Notes: a model not told the origin generated them from the letters alone. A stretch of 11,854 bases of DNA from Spirochaetia bacterium (GCA_900769985.1 CAAGIS010000195.1:1-11854); one strand, 5' to 3'. Numbered from the stretch's first letter, positions 1-7,470 are shown. Numbers and translations are program-made.

Positions 1-82
1 CTTTTTCGTAGATTCCTTCAAGCGAAGGAATATCAAGTTTATCGAGTTCAGAATTAAAATATGCATACGCAAAATCACTCAT
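1..82 (-). CDS. N-terminus of an unidentified divergent gene (cut by window edge)
   Basis: Reading the - strand from the ATG at 82-80 gives 27 open codons to the window edge. The peptide begins MSDFAYAYFNSELDKLDIPS and continues LEGIYEK. A G-run (GGGGG, complement of 90-94) lies 7 bases upstream of the ATG and would serve as Shine-Dalgarno site. An AATATA/TATATT box (104-109) could be its -10 element. The upstream ATG at 86-84 closes after three codons, which supports the chosen start. I do not recognise the family: the fragment is soluble-looking and acidic, with no signal peptide or membrane segment. It is transcribed away from the restriction operon, so it probably marks the left border of the island. 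It could be a small antitoxin-like or host protein, but too little is visible to say. Confidence 0.55.
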   Translation of the reverse strand, partial: MSDFAYAYFNSELDKLDIPSLEGIYEK

Positions 83-167
83 ACATTTACCCCCATAACT
101 TAAAATATACCACAATTTGCTTGAAAAATCATCTGTTTTCCCTCTTTACAAGTTACCCACTGTAGGG

Positions 168-213
168 GTGGTAGAATGACTTATGGAAAATTTGAGGAAT
201 TTGTGGTAGAATG
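168..213 (+). repeat. 11-bp direct repeat GTGGTAGAATG, two copies
   Basis: GTGGTAGAATG occurs at 168-178 and again at 203-213, 35 bp apart start to start. The core GTGGTA also occurs inverted as TACCACAA at 108-115, matching TTGTGGTA at 201-208. Repeats between two divergent genes, with TAGAAT (-10-like) inside each copy, fit either a duplicated promoter or operator half-sites. The sequence alone does not decide which. Confidence 0.5.
184..212 (+). promoter_or_regulatory. Candidate promoter for the hsdR operon
   Basis: A weak -35-like TGGAAA (184-189, 4 of 6 to TTGACA) is followed after 17 bases by TAGAAT (207-212, 5 of 6 to TATAAT). A second -10 candidate is the perfect TATAAT at 244-249, inside the loop of the inverted repeat at 230-266, but it has no recognisable -35 at the right spacing. 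Transcription from either would carry the downstream hairpins as a 5' leader. This is inferred from spacing only. Confidence 0.3.
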
Positions 214-229
214 GATGAGAAAGGAACGT

Positions 230-266
230 TTAAATCAAATGGCTATAATTGCGCCATTTGATTTAA
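230..266. repeat. Perfect 14-bp inverted repeat around a TATAAT box
   Basis: The left arm TTAAATCAAATGGC (230-243) and right arm GCCATTTGATTTAA (253-266) pair perfectly across a 9-base loop (244-252) that contains TATAAT. As DNA this is an operator-like site overlapping a possible -10 element. As RNA it is a strong hairpin. No U-run follows it, so it does not look like an intrinsic terminator. Confidence 0.75.
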
Positions 267-269
267 CTT

Positions 270-289
270 AGAGTTTATTTCGAAACTCT
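270..289. repeat. Leader hairpin, 7-bp stem
   Basis: AGAGTTT (270-276) pairs with AAACTCT (283-289) across the loop ATTTCG. It is the second of four consecutive stem-loops upstream of hsdR. Confidence 0.5.
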
Positions 290-300
290 CTTATTGAACT

Positions 301-318
301 GTTCGCAAGGACGCGAAC
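301..318. repeat. Leader hairpin, GC-rich 6-bp stem
   Basis: GTTCGC (301-306) pairs with GCGAAC (313-318) across the loop AAGGAC. The stem is unusually GC-rich for this region, which favours a folded RNA or DNA element rather than chance. Confidence 0.5.
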
Positions 319-319
319 G

Positions 320-362
320 AATTACACTCCTCGAAAGTTGAAACTTTCTTCGTCGTGTAATT
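320..362. repeat. Two-tier leader hairpin next to the hsdR ribosome binding site
   Basis: The outer stem is AATTACAC (320-327) with GTGTAATT (355-362). Inside it, GAAAGT (333-338) pairs with ACTTTC (343-348) around a TGAA loop. The structure ends 2 bases before the hsdR Shine-Dalgarno AAGGAAG (365-371), so its folding could affect ribosome access. The T-run at its foot (361-364) is too short to be a confident terminator. Confidence 0.55.
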
Positions 363-378
363 TTAAGGAAGAAATTAT

Positions 379-3300
379 ATGTCAGACATAGATTACTCTG
401 AAAAAGATTTTGAAAACTACATTGTTAATCTTCTCACCTCAAAAAGTGGTTACATCCATGGTAATAACAATGATTATAATCCTCAAAAAGCTCTTCTTCC
501 ACAAACTTTCATTTCTTTTATAAAAGAAACACAACCAAATAATTGGACTTGTCTTTGTGATAAATTTGATTCTGAAAAAGAAGCTGAAGAAAAACTTATT
601 GAAGAACTTCTTACTTCAAGAAAAAATCAAGGTACATTAGACTTATTTAGAAAAGGTTTTGTATTTCGCTCCATTCAATTTGACACAGTATACTGGAAAC
701 CCGAAAATACATTAAATCCAGAAACAATTAATCTTTATAAAAAAAACACATTTACGGTTATTAATCAATTAATTGGAGATGCAGGAAAGTCTGTTCATAC
801 TCCAATTCCAGATATCGTACTTTTTATAAATGGTATTCCAGTAATTACTGCAGAATTAAAATTTGAATTACAAGGGCAAGATTACATTGAAGCACAGACT
901 CAGTACAAACTTAGAAGTCTTGCAGAACCTCTTTTTAAATTTAAAACAGGACCTCTTGTTCATTTTGCTGTAGATACAACAAATGCCTCTATGACAACAA
1001 AACTCGCAAAATCAGGAACTAATTTTTTACCCTTTAATCTTGGCTCAAATGGTGCTGGTAATCAGGGCGGAAAAGGAAATCCAAAAGCACCGCAAGGTAA
1101 ATTTGCAACAGATTATATTTGGGAAAAAGTTCTTGCAAAAGAAAGTCTGCTTGATATAATCCAATCATTTATTACCTTGGAAATAGACTCAAAAACAAAA
1201 GAAGAAACTTTAATTTTCCCAAGATATCATCAGTTAGATGTTGTTCGAAAACTCTTAAATGATGTTTCTACAAATGGTTCTCGGAAAAACTATCTTGTAG
1301 AACATAGTGCTGGTTCTGGTAAATCTAATACAATTGCTTGGTTGGCATTTCATTTAAATAATCTATATTTTGCCGATAAGAATGAAAAAGTATTTGATTC
1401 AATTATTATTTTAAATGATCGTCGAGTTCTTGATAAACAGACCCGCAATACAATTATGTCTTTTAACCCAAAAGACGGAACTGTCAAAATTGCAAAAAAA
1501 TCTTCTGAAATTATTGAATATATAAAACTTGGCAATGTAATTATCATAAGTACAATTCAAAAGTTCCCTATGATTTACAAAGAACTTGAAGAAATAAAAG
1601 CTATAAATCCAAATCGTAGATTTGCAGTAATTGCCGATGAAGCTCATCAATCACAAACAGGAACGGCCGCTGGAAAGGTAAAAATTGGACTTGGTGCTGA
1701 TGCTGAATCACAGATAAAAGCTGAAGATCAGGATGATACTCCAGAAGAAGGAGATGCTTCTGACGAAGAACAGGAAAAAATCTTAAGACAAGTTGCTACA
1801 GGAAAGCAGTCAAATATGAGTTTTTTTGCTTTTACTGCAACGCCAACTGGACAAACACTTCAAATGTTCGGTGTTCCTTGTAAAGTAAAAGATTCAAAAT
1901 CTGGAAAAGATGTAGATGGTTTTAGACCCTTTCATGTTTATTCAATGCAACAGGCAATTGAAGAAGGATATATACTAGATGTTCTTGTAAACTATTCAAC
2001 TTACAAACAATATTATAATCTTCGTATAAAAAATGAAGATGACGCTAATCAATATGACACAAAAGCAATTTATGGAATGGCTGCAAAATATGTTGCTGAA
2101 CATGAACATCGTATTGCTAAAATTACAGATATCATAATAGAACACTTTGAAAAGATTGGTTCAAAAACAATTGATGGAAAGGGCAAGGCAATGGTTGTCA
2201 CTTCTTCGCGAAAAGAAGCTGTTCTTTATGCCAGAACCTTGCGGGATAAACTTACACAAAAAGGACATACAAACTGGGGTGTACTTGTAGCATTCTCTGG
2301 TGATATTGATGGTAAAACAGAAAGCCAAATGAATTCTTTTCCAATTAATGCTATGGAAGAAGAAGGAAAAACAATTTCAGAAAACCAAACACCAGAAGCC
2401 TTTAAGGGAGATAAATACCGTTTTATTGTTGTTGCAGATAAATATCAGACAGGTTTTAGTGAAAAGCTCTTAAGCGTAATGTACATAGATAAGCCTCTTC
2501 ATAACATAAAGACTGTGCAGACCTTAAGTCGCTTAAATCGAACAATGTCTAACAATGCAAAACTTGCTGAACGAGATTGTTTTATTCTTGATTTTGTAAA
2601 CGACAGAGAAGAAATAAAAGAAGCTTTCCAAACTTATTACGGAAAAATAGAACTAGAAGGTGAATATACAATAGAAGAATTAAAACAACTAAAAGAAAAA
2701 ATTGAAAAGTACTCTATCATCGAAAAAACAGAAATAGAAGAATATATTTCAATTCTTAATAAAATGAATAATACAGATATTCCAAAAGACAATATTGCAC
2801 AACAAACTATGAATCTTGTTGCAGATTTTATCGCCCGCTATAAAAAATTAAAAGATGAAGACAAAAAAGATTTTAAACATAAATGTATTCGATATGTAAA
2901 AGTATTTATGTTTTTGCAAAATATTGAAAATATAAAAGACGCAGAACTTGTAAAACTAGGATTGTATTTAAGACTTGTTAATCCATTGTTGAGATTAAAA
3001 TCAGTAACGCCTGACGATGTTATAAAACCTTCTGACATAAAAAAACTTATTGAACTTTCTGATTATAAAATTGATTTTGAAATGACAGAAGCAATAAAAC
3101 TTGTTGAAGGAGATGGTTCTATAGTTCGCCCTGGTTCAGATGGTGGAGCAAAAGAACCTTCTAAGCCAGCTCCTACTACAGTGCAAGAAATGGTAAGTCG
3201 AATAAACTCTCGCTTTGGAACAGATTTTACAGAGGAAGATATTGTTCCTGCCCTTAGTGCATTTAAAAAGAGTTTTGCAGCAGATAAGTCTTTCTGTAAC

Positions 3301-3513
3301 ATTGGATTGATAAAACAGTATCCAAAATATGAACTAAAATATAATGGAAATGATGGTATGTACATTTTTGTAAAAACAACACTTGAATCATTAGAGATAA
3401 CAGATAAGGTTCGAGATGTTCTTACAACAAATGAAGAATTTTTGAATTCTTTTAAAGATGAAATGAGAATGCCAATTTATGAGCATCTTACGCATAAATT
3501 AAATATTGCATAA
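379..3513 (+). CDS. hsdR: Type I restriction enzyme, R subunit (HsdR)
   Basis: This is the ATP-dependent translocase and nuclease of the type I complex. With HsdM and HsdS it reels in unmethylated DNA and cuts at a distance. At 1044 aa it has the usual length. The N-terminal PD-(D/E)XK nuclease shows P144-D145 and E159-L-K161. The superfamily 2 helicase motor follows: Walker A AGSGKS (311-316), DEAH (420-423), motif III FTATP (485-489), motif V-like TGFSEKLL (691-698) and motif VI-like QTLSRLNRT (714-722). The C-terminal third is helical and probably docks onto HsdM/HsdS. An acidic linker (about 441-467) separates motifs II and III. The start is supported by AAGGAAG 7 bases upstream. It is first in the operon, 8 bases before the Fic gene. 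All catalytic motifs are intact, so it is probably active. Confidence 0.96.
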   Translation: MSDIDYSEKDFENYIVNLLTSKSGYIHGNNNDYNPQKALLPQTFISFIKETQPNNWTCLCDKFDSEKEAEEKLIEELLTSRKNQGTLDLFRKGFVFRSIQFDTVYWKPENTLNPETINLYKKNTFTVINQLIGDAGKSVHTPIPDIVLFINGIPVITAELKFELQGQDYIEAQTQYKLRSLAEPLFKFKTGPLVHFAVDTTNASMTTKLAKSGTNFLPFNLGSNGAGNQGGKGNPKAPQGKFATDYIWEKVLAKESLLDIIQSFITLEIDSKTKEETLIFPRYHQLDVVRKLLNDVSTNGSRKNYLVEHSAGSGKSNTIAWLAFHLNNLYFADKNEKVFDSIIILNDRRVLDKQTRNTIMSFNPKDGTVKIAKKSSEIIEYIKLGNVIIISTIQKFPMIYKELEEIKAINPNRRFAVIADEAHQSQTGTAAGKVKIGLGADAESQIKAEDQDDTPEEGDASDEEQEKILRQVATGKQSNMSFFAFTATPTGQTLQMFGVPCKVKDSKSGKDVDGFRPFHVYSMQQAIEEGYILDVLVNYSTYKQYYNLRIKNEDDANQYDTKAIYGMAAKYVAEHEHRIAKITDIIIEHFEKIGSKTIDGKGKAMVVTSSRKEAVLYARTLRDKLTQKGHTNWGVLVAFSGDIDGKTESQMNSFPINAMEEEGKTISENQTPEAFKGDKYRFIVVADKYQTGFSEKLLSVMYIDKPLHNIKTVQTLSRLNRTMSNNAKLAERDCFILDFVNDREEIKEAFQTYYGKIELEGEYTIEELKQLKEKIEKYSIIEKTEIEEYISILNKMNNTDIPKDNIAQQTMNLVADFIARYKKLKDEDKKDFKHKCIRYVKVFMFLQNIENIKDAELVKLGLYLRLVNPLLRLKSVTPDDVIKPSDIKKLIELSDYKIDFEMTEAIKLVEGDGSIVRPGSDGGAKEPSKPAPTTVQEMVSRINSRFGTDFTEEDIVPALSAFKKSFAADKSFCNIGLIKQYPKYELKYNGNDGMYIFVKTTLESLEITDKVRDVLTTNEEFLNSFKDEMRMPIYEHLTHKLNIA

Positions 3514-3521
3514 AGGATAAA

Positions 3522-4616
3522 ATGGACGATTTTAATTTTGAAGACTTTGAACAGTACTTAGTTCAAGGTGAACCAGATAAAAAAAAGAAAACTTATGCTT
3601 GGCAAACAGCAATTGGATTGCAGGCTGTTGATAATTTAAAACCATCTGCTTATTTAATTGAAACAGCAAAAAAAAATATTGAAGGTGAAATTTCAATAAA
3701 GGAAGCTCAAAATTTAATAAAAATATATTATGAAACAAAGAGCTCAAGAGACATAGATGATGAAGCAAAAGAAGAAGCTGATATAGTTTCTTCTCACATA
3801 ACAGAATTGCTTAGCGAAGATTCCTTTTCTTTTACTCCACTTGAATTTTTGAATATCCATAAGCGATTATTTACTGGAGTTTTTAAATTTGCAGGAAAAA
3901 TCCGTGATGTAAACATTACAAAAAAGGAATGGGTTTTACAGGGAGATACTGTTTATTATTCTGGTTATGATTTGATACAAAAGACAATAGAATATGACTT
4001 TGAGCAAGAAAAGAAATTTAATTACATAGGTCTTTCTCAAGAGGAAATTATAAAACATCTTTCAAGATTTACAGCAAACCTCTGGCAAATTCATCCTTTT
4101 AGAGAAGGCAACACTAGAACTACCGCTGTTTTTATAATCAAATATTTGCGTTCACTTGGTTATGATGTTTCAAATGATATTTTTGCTAAACATTCTTGGT
4201 ATTTTAGAAACGCACTTGTCCGAGCAAATTATACAAATATTCAAAAGCAAATTTACATGGATACCAGTTTTTTGGAAAACTTTTTTAAAAATCTACTTTT
4301 GAACGAAAAACATGAATTAAGAAACCGCTATCTTATAATAAATTCAGAAGAAATATTGAAGAAATACGAACAAAAAGTAGCGATAAATGATATAATTACT
4401 GGCGATAAAGTAGCGATAAAACAAAAAAGTAGCGATATTATTCTTGAGTATCTAAAAAACAACGACAGCATAAACAGCTCAATTGCCCAAAATATAACAG
4501 GTCTTTCTCCTGCGGGAGTAAGAAAAATATTTGCTAAATTAGTAGAAGAAAATGTAATTCTTCCCAGTGGCGCAAATAAAAATAGAATATATAAATTGAA
4601 CAATATAGGTAAATAA
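3522..4616 (+). CDS. Fic-domain protein with fused VbhA-like inhibitory segment and C-terminal winged helix
   Basis: Fic enzymes transfer a nucleotide (usually AMP) or phosphate group to target proteins. The 364-aa product carries the Fic motif HPFREGNTR (191-199). H191, F193, E195, G196, N197 and R199 match HxFx(D/E)GNGRxxR, but the second glycine is T198 and the final arginine is A202. Residues about 28-70 (QTAIGLQAVDNLKPS, then GEISIKEA and a YY end) resemble the VbhA antitoxin fold, suggesting an intramolecular brake. The S/TxxxE(G/N) inhibitory motif appears degenerate, with AVDN at 35-38. Residues about 303-361 look like a winged helix (TGLSPAGVRKIFAKL), joined by a repeat-rich linker (about 283-305). 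AAAGGA precedes the ATG. The gene sits between hsdR and hsdM, 8 bases after the first and 1 before the second, so it is co-transcribed with R-M. The target is unknown; it may be a toxin or a regulator of the complex. Confidence 0.9.
   Translation: MDDFNFEDFEQYLVQGEPDKKKKTYAWQTAIGLQAVDNLKPSAYLIETAKKNIEGEISIKEAQNLIKIYYETKSSRDIDDEAKEEADIVSSHITELLSEDSFSFTPLEFLNIHKRLFTGVFKFAGKIRDVNITKKEWVLQGDTVYYSGYDLIQKTIEYDFEQEKKFNYIGLSQEEIIKHLSRFTANLWQIHPFREGNTRTTAVFIIKYLRSLGYDVSNDIFAKHSWYFRNALVRANYTNIQKQIYMDTSFLENFFKNLLLNEKHELRNRYLIINSEEILKKYEQKVAINDIITGDKVAIKQKSSDIILEYLKNNDSINSSIAQNITGLSPAGVRKIFAKLVEENVILPSGANKNRIYKLNNIGK
4374..4437 (+). repeat. Three copies of AAAGTAGCGATA inside the Fic gene linker
   Basis: The 12-mer AAAGTAGCGATA occurs at 4374-4385, 4407-4418 and 4426-4437, with a partial copy (GGCGATAAA) at 4401-4409. 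The first two copies are 33 bp apart (11 codons) and both encode KVAI. The third is shifted by 19 bp and read in another frame. They lie between the Fic domain and the winged helix, where a repeat of varying copy number could alter linker length. They could instead be a binding site for the protein's own winged helix. Confidence 0.7.
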
Positions 4617-4617
4617 C

Positions 4618-6354
4618 ATGTCTCTAACATCAAATGTAACTGAAAAAGCAAACCTTCTTTGGAATATAGCAGAAAAACTCACTGGTTCTTATAAGCCACA
4701 CGAATACGGATTGGTAATTCTTCCACTTACAGTAATCCGTCGGTTTGACTGCATCCTTGAATCAACCCATGAAAAAGTTTTGGAAAAAGCAAAACAAATT
4801 GAAAAGATGACAGATGCAATAAAGAGCATTCAGTTTCAACAAATTACTGGTTATCCTTTTTACAATACTTCAAACTTTACGCTTAAAACTCTTGTTGAAA
4901 ATCCCAATCAGATAAACAAAAATTTTGAGAATTACCTTAATGGTTTTTCTGAAAATATTCGAGAAGAAATAATTGGAAAATTTAAGTTTGAAGATCAACT
5001 GAAAAGACTTAAAGAAAAAGACTTACTTTATATAGTTCTTCAAGAATTTGTAAGTGAAAAGGCAGATTTTAGTCCAGAAAAAATCAGTAACATAGAAATG
5101 GGATATATCTTTGAAGAATTGATAAGAAGATTTTCTGAAGCTCACAATGAAGATGCGGGACAACATTACACTCCTCGGGAAGTAATTGAACTTATGACAG
5201 AACTTCTGTTTATTGATGATGAAGATATTCAGAAGAAAAAAGAATGTTCAAAATCTGTTTATGACCCTGCCTGTGGAACAGGAGGAATGCTTAGTGTTGC
5301 AAGCGAATATATAGAAAGCAGAAAACTTCCTGTAACCCTTGAAAGTTATGGACAAGAAATCAACGATGAAACTTACGCTATCTGCAAAGCTGATATTCTT
5401 ATTAAAAGTAAAGATGGAAAGCAGGCAGAAAATATCAGAAATGGAAACACCTTAAGTGATGATAAATTTAGTGGGCTTACTTTTGATTATATTTTAAGTA
5501 ATCCCCCTTTTGGTCGTGAATGGAAAAATGAAAAAACTGCTGTAGAAAAAGAAGCAGATTTAGGAGAAAACGGTCGTTTTGGACCAGGCCTTCCAAAAAT
5601 CAGCGATAGCCAGATGCTTTTTATGATGAATATTATAGCAAAGATGGACAAGGAAAATGGAAAAGCAGCCGTAATTCATAATGGCTCTCCGTTGTTTACA
5701 GGAGATGCAGGAAGTGGTCCAAGCAATATTAGAAAATATATTCTTGAACACGATTTGCTTGATGCAATTATTGCTCTTCCAAACGATATTTTTTACAACA
5801 CAGGAATTGCAACATACATTTGGATTTTTAATAATCACAAAGCCGATAATAGAAAAAATAAAGTTCAGCTAATAAATGCAAATACTCTTTTTGAAAAAAG
5901 AAGAAAAGCACTTGGAAATAAACGCAATGATATTTCAAAAGATAATATCAAAAAGATTGTTGAACTATACACCAAATTTCAAGAAAGCGAGTTGAGCAAG
6001 ATTTTTGACACAAAGGATTTTGGCTACACAACAATCACTGTGGAACGTCCTCTAAAAGATGAAAAAGGCGAGCTTGTGCTAAAGAATGGAAAAAAGCAGC
6101 CGGATTCAAGTCTGCGTGATACAGAAAATGTACCTCTCAAAGAAGATATAACTCAATACTTTAATCGTGAAGTTCTTCCTTTTGCACCAGATGCCTGGAT
6201 AGACGAAAAGAAAAGCGTAGTGGGCTATGAAATTTCATTTACAAGATACTTCTATAAATATCAGGCTCCAAAGCCAAGTTCACAGATTATGGATGAAATT
6301 AAAGAACTTGAAAAAAATCTTGCAGGAAGTTTGAACGAGATTTTTGGAGAGTAA
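4618..6354 (+). CDS. hsdM: Type I DNA adenine methyltransferase, M subunit (HsdM)
   Basis: This subunit transfers a methyl group from S-adenosylmethionine to N6 of adenine in the site selected by HsdS, protecting host DNA. The 578-aa protein has the helical HsdM N-terminal domain (about 1-135), then the gamma-class methylase fold. QHYTPREVIELM (182-193) is the motif X region, DPACGTGG (216-223) is the SAM-binding motif I, and NPPF (295-298) is catalytic motif IV. The C-terminal helices (about 470-578) would contact HsdS and HsdR. A TAGGT element (4606-4610) inside the end of the Fic gene is the likely Shine-Dalgarno site; the ATG follows the Fic stop by one base, which suggests translational coupling. 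No defects are visible. Confidence 0.96.
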   Translation: MSLTSNVTEKANLLWNIAEKLTGSYKPHEYGLVILPLTVIRRFDCILESTHEKVLEKAKQIEKMTDAIKSIQFQQITGYPFYNTSNFTLKTLVENPNQINKNFENYLNGFSENIREEIIGKFKFEDQLKRLKEKDLLYIVLQEFVSEKADFSPEKISNIEMGYIFEELIRRFSEAHNEDAGQHYTPREVIELMTELLFIDDEDIQKKKECSKSVYDPACGTGGMLSVASEYIESRKLPVTLESYGQEINDETYAICKADILIKSKDGKQAENIRNGNTLSDDKFSGLTFDYILSNPPFGREWKNEKTAVEKEADLGENGRFGPGLPKISDSQMLFMMNIIAKMDKENGKAAVIHNGSPLFTGDAGSGPSNIRKYILEHDLLDAIIALPNDIFYNTGIATYIWIFNNHKADNRKNKVQLINANTLFEKRRKALGNKRNDISKDNIKKIVELYTKFQESELSKIFDTKDFGYTTITVERPLKDEKGELVLKNGKKQPDSSLRDTENVPLKEDITQYFNREVLPFAPDAWIDEKKSVVGYEISFTRYFYKYQAPKPSSQIMDEIKELEKNLAGSLNEIFGE

Positions 6355-6357
6355 AAG

Positions 6358-7470
6358 ATGAATAAAGAAATAGTAGAAGCTGTAAAAAACATTAAGAGTG
6401 CAATCTTAAAAAGTCAGAGTCAAATTGCACTGAACGGAAATAGAATTCAGCTTTCGCTGTATTTTGGAATAGGAAAGTATATTTCAGAAAATACACGGAA
6501 CAATTATTGGGGAACAGGAGCAATAGAAAATATCTCCTCTCAGCTTCAAAAAGAAATGCCCGGGTTGCGCGGTTTTTCAACTACAAATTTAAAGAATATG
6601 CGGACTTTTTTTGAAGAATGGAATAATGAATTAAATCGTCAGTCAGTGACTGACGATTTGCAACAAAGTGAAAGCGAGAAAATATCTTCAGAGCTTCTTG
6701 TACAAACAAAAAAAATAGAAATGCACGAATTCCTGAGCATAAGTTTTACACACCATATAGAAATAATTACAAAAACAAAAAGCTTTGAAGAACGGAAATT
6801 TTATATTCATCAGACCTTTGTTCAGCATTGGGATTCTCGTACATTAAAACTGAAAATAAAAAATGATCTTTTTAATAATCAGCATTTGATTCCAAATAAT
6901 TTCGAAAAAACAATATCCGATGATTCGCAAAGCATCAGGTCAATACACATGTTTAAGGATGAATATCTTTTGGATTTTATGAATACAGAAGAGCTTACGG
7001 CACGCTTTGGCGATGTCAATGAACGTGTAGTTGAAAACGAAATAGTTGCGAATATAAGAAAATTTATTCTGACATTTGGAAAGGATTTCAGTTTTATTTC
7101 AAATCAGTATAGAATCGAAATTTGTGGTGAAGAAGAATTCATAGATTTGCTTTTTTTCAATCGAGAACTTAACTGTCTTGTTGCCGTAGAACTTAAAATG
7201 GGAAAATTTAAGACAGCCTACTTAGGACAATTGAATGGATATTTGCAGGTTCTTGATGATACAGTTCGTAAACCCCATGAAAACCAGTCAATAGGAATAA
7301 TTCTTTGTCAGGATGCAAAAAAAGATTTTGTAGAGTACGCCATTCGTGACTATACCAAGCCTATTGGTGTTGCAACATATAAAACACTAGACGAAATGCC
7401 TGAAAAGTATAGAAAAGTTTTACCAGACTTATCTGAAATGCGTAAACTTCTTGGCGGAGAGCAGAAATGA
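6358..7470 (+). CDS. DUF1016/YhcG-family PD-(D/E)XK nuclease, copy 1
   Basis: This is a predicted nuclease of a family often found beside type I R-M genes; its biological role is not settled. The 370-aa protein has a helical N-terminal domain (about 1-165) and a C-terminal PD-(D/E)XK domain. Visible catalytic residues are D263 (FIDLLFF), E278 and K280 (VELK), plus Q291 in GQLNGY. The preceding helix contains VENEIVANIRKFIL, typical of the family. It has a longer and more divergent middle than copy 2: residues about 89-125 are a polar linker that contains a palindrome at DNA level (6633-6659). GGAGAG (6346-6351), inside the end of hsdM, is the Shine-Dalgarno site, 6 bases before the ATG. Its TGA stop overlaps the ATG of the hsdS relic (ATGA), as copy 2 overlaps the real hsdS. 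The catalytic set is intact, so it is probably active. Confidence 0.9.
   Translation: MNKEIVEAVKNIKSAILKSQSQIALNGNRIQLSLYFGIGKYISENTRNNYWGTGAIENISSQLQKEMPGLRGFSTTNLKNMRTFFEEWNNELNRQSVTDDLQQSESEKISSELLVQTKKIEMHEFLSISFTHHIEIITKTKSFEERKFYIHQTFVQHWDSRTLKLKIKNDLFNNQHLIPNNFEKTISDDSQSIRSIHMFKDEYLLDFMNTEELTARFGDVNERVVENEIVANIRKFILTFGKDFSFISNQYRIEICGEEEFIDLLFFNRELNCLVAVELKMGKFKTAYLGQLNGYLQVLDDTVRKPHENQSIGIILCQDAKKDFVEYAIRDYTKPIGVATYKTLDEMPEKYRKVLPDLSEMRKLLGGEQK
6633..6659. repeat. Perfect 27-bp palindrome inside DUF1016 copy 1
   Basis: The arms AAATCGTCAGTCA (6633-6645) and TGACTGACGATTT (6647-6659) are perfect complements around a single G. The palindrome runs from the third base of codon 92 to the second base of codon 101 and encodes NRQSVTDDL in the variable linker of the N-terminal domain. 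Copy 2 has a 27-bp palindrome at the corresponding place, in the same codon phase. Confidence 0.9.

Larger units (their letters stand above)
83..378. other. Gene-free divergent leader region, rich in inverted repeats
   Basis: This stretch separates the left divergent gene from hsdR, and I find no convincing coding region in it. The left half (about 83-215) carries short GTGGTA/TACCAC motifs at 108-113 (inverted), 168-173 and 203-208. The last two lie within an 11-bp direct repeat, GTGGTAGAATG. The right half (230-362) is almost continuous inverted repeat: four separate stem-loops, listed individually. The hsdR ribosome binding site AAGGAAG (365-371) follows the last hairpin, 7 bases before the ATG. 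This is where control of the whole operon would be expected. Confidence 0.7.

Noticed and set aside
12..31. 8-bp hairpin inside the left partial gene
   Set aside because: The arms ATTCCTTC/GAAGGAAT are short and coding; no functional context visible.
301..362. Integron attC-like site suggested by adjacent imperfect hairpins before a gene
   Set aside because: No convincing RYYYAAC/GTTRRRY core pair in the right arrangement, no integrase in view, and the downstream genes form an operon rather than single-gene cassettes.
320..364. Intrinsic terminator upstream of hsdR
   Set aside because: The stem is AT-rich and followed by only four T before the ribosome binding site, so termination here would be inefficient.
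1350..1650. Open frames on the - strand inside hsdR (and similar ones across hsdM, the DUF1016 genes and the methylase)
   Set aside because: They lie wholly within strongly supported + strand genes, lack ribosome binding sites and family motifs, and read as low-complexity hydrophobic or aromatic peptides.
1699..1779. Acidic insertion in HsdR between helicase motifs II and III as an unusual domain
   Set aside because: Acidic linkers at this place occur in HsdR proteins of this size; no extra domain is visible.
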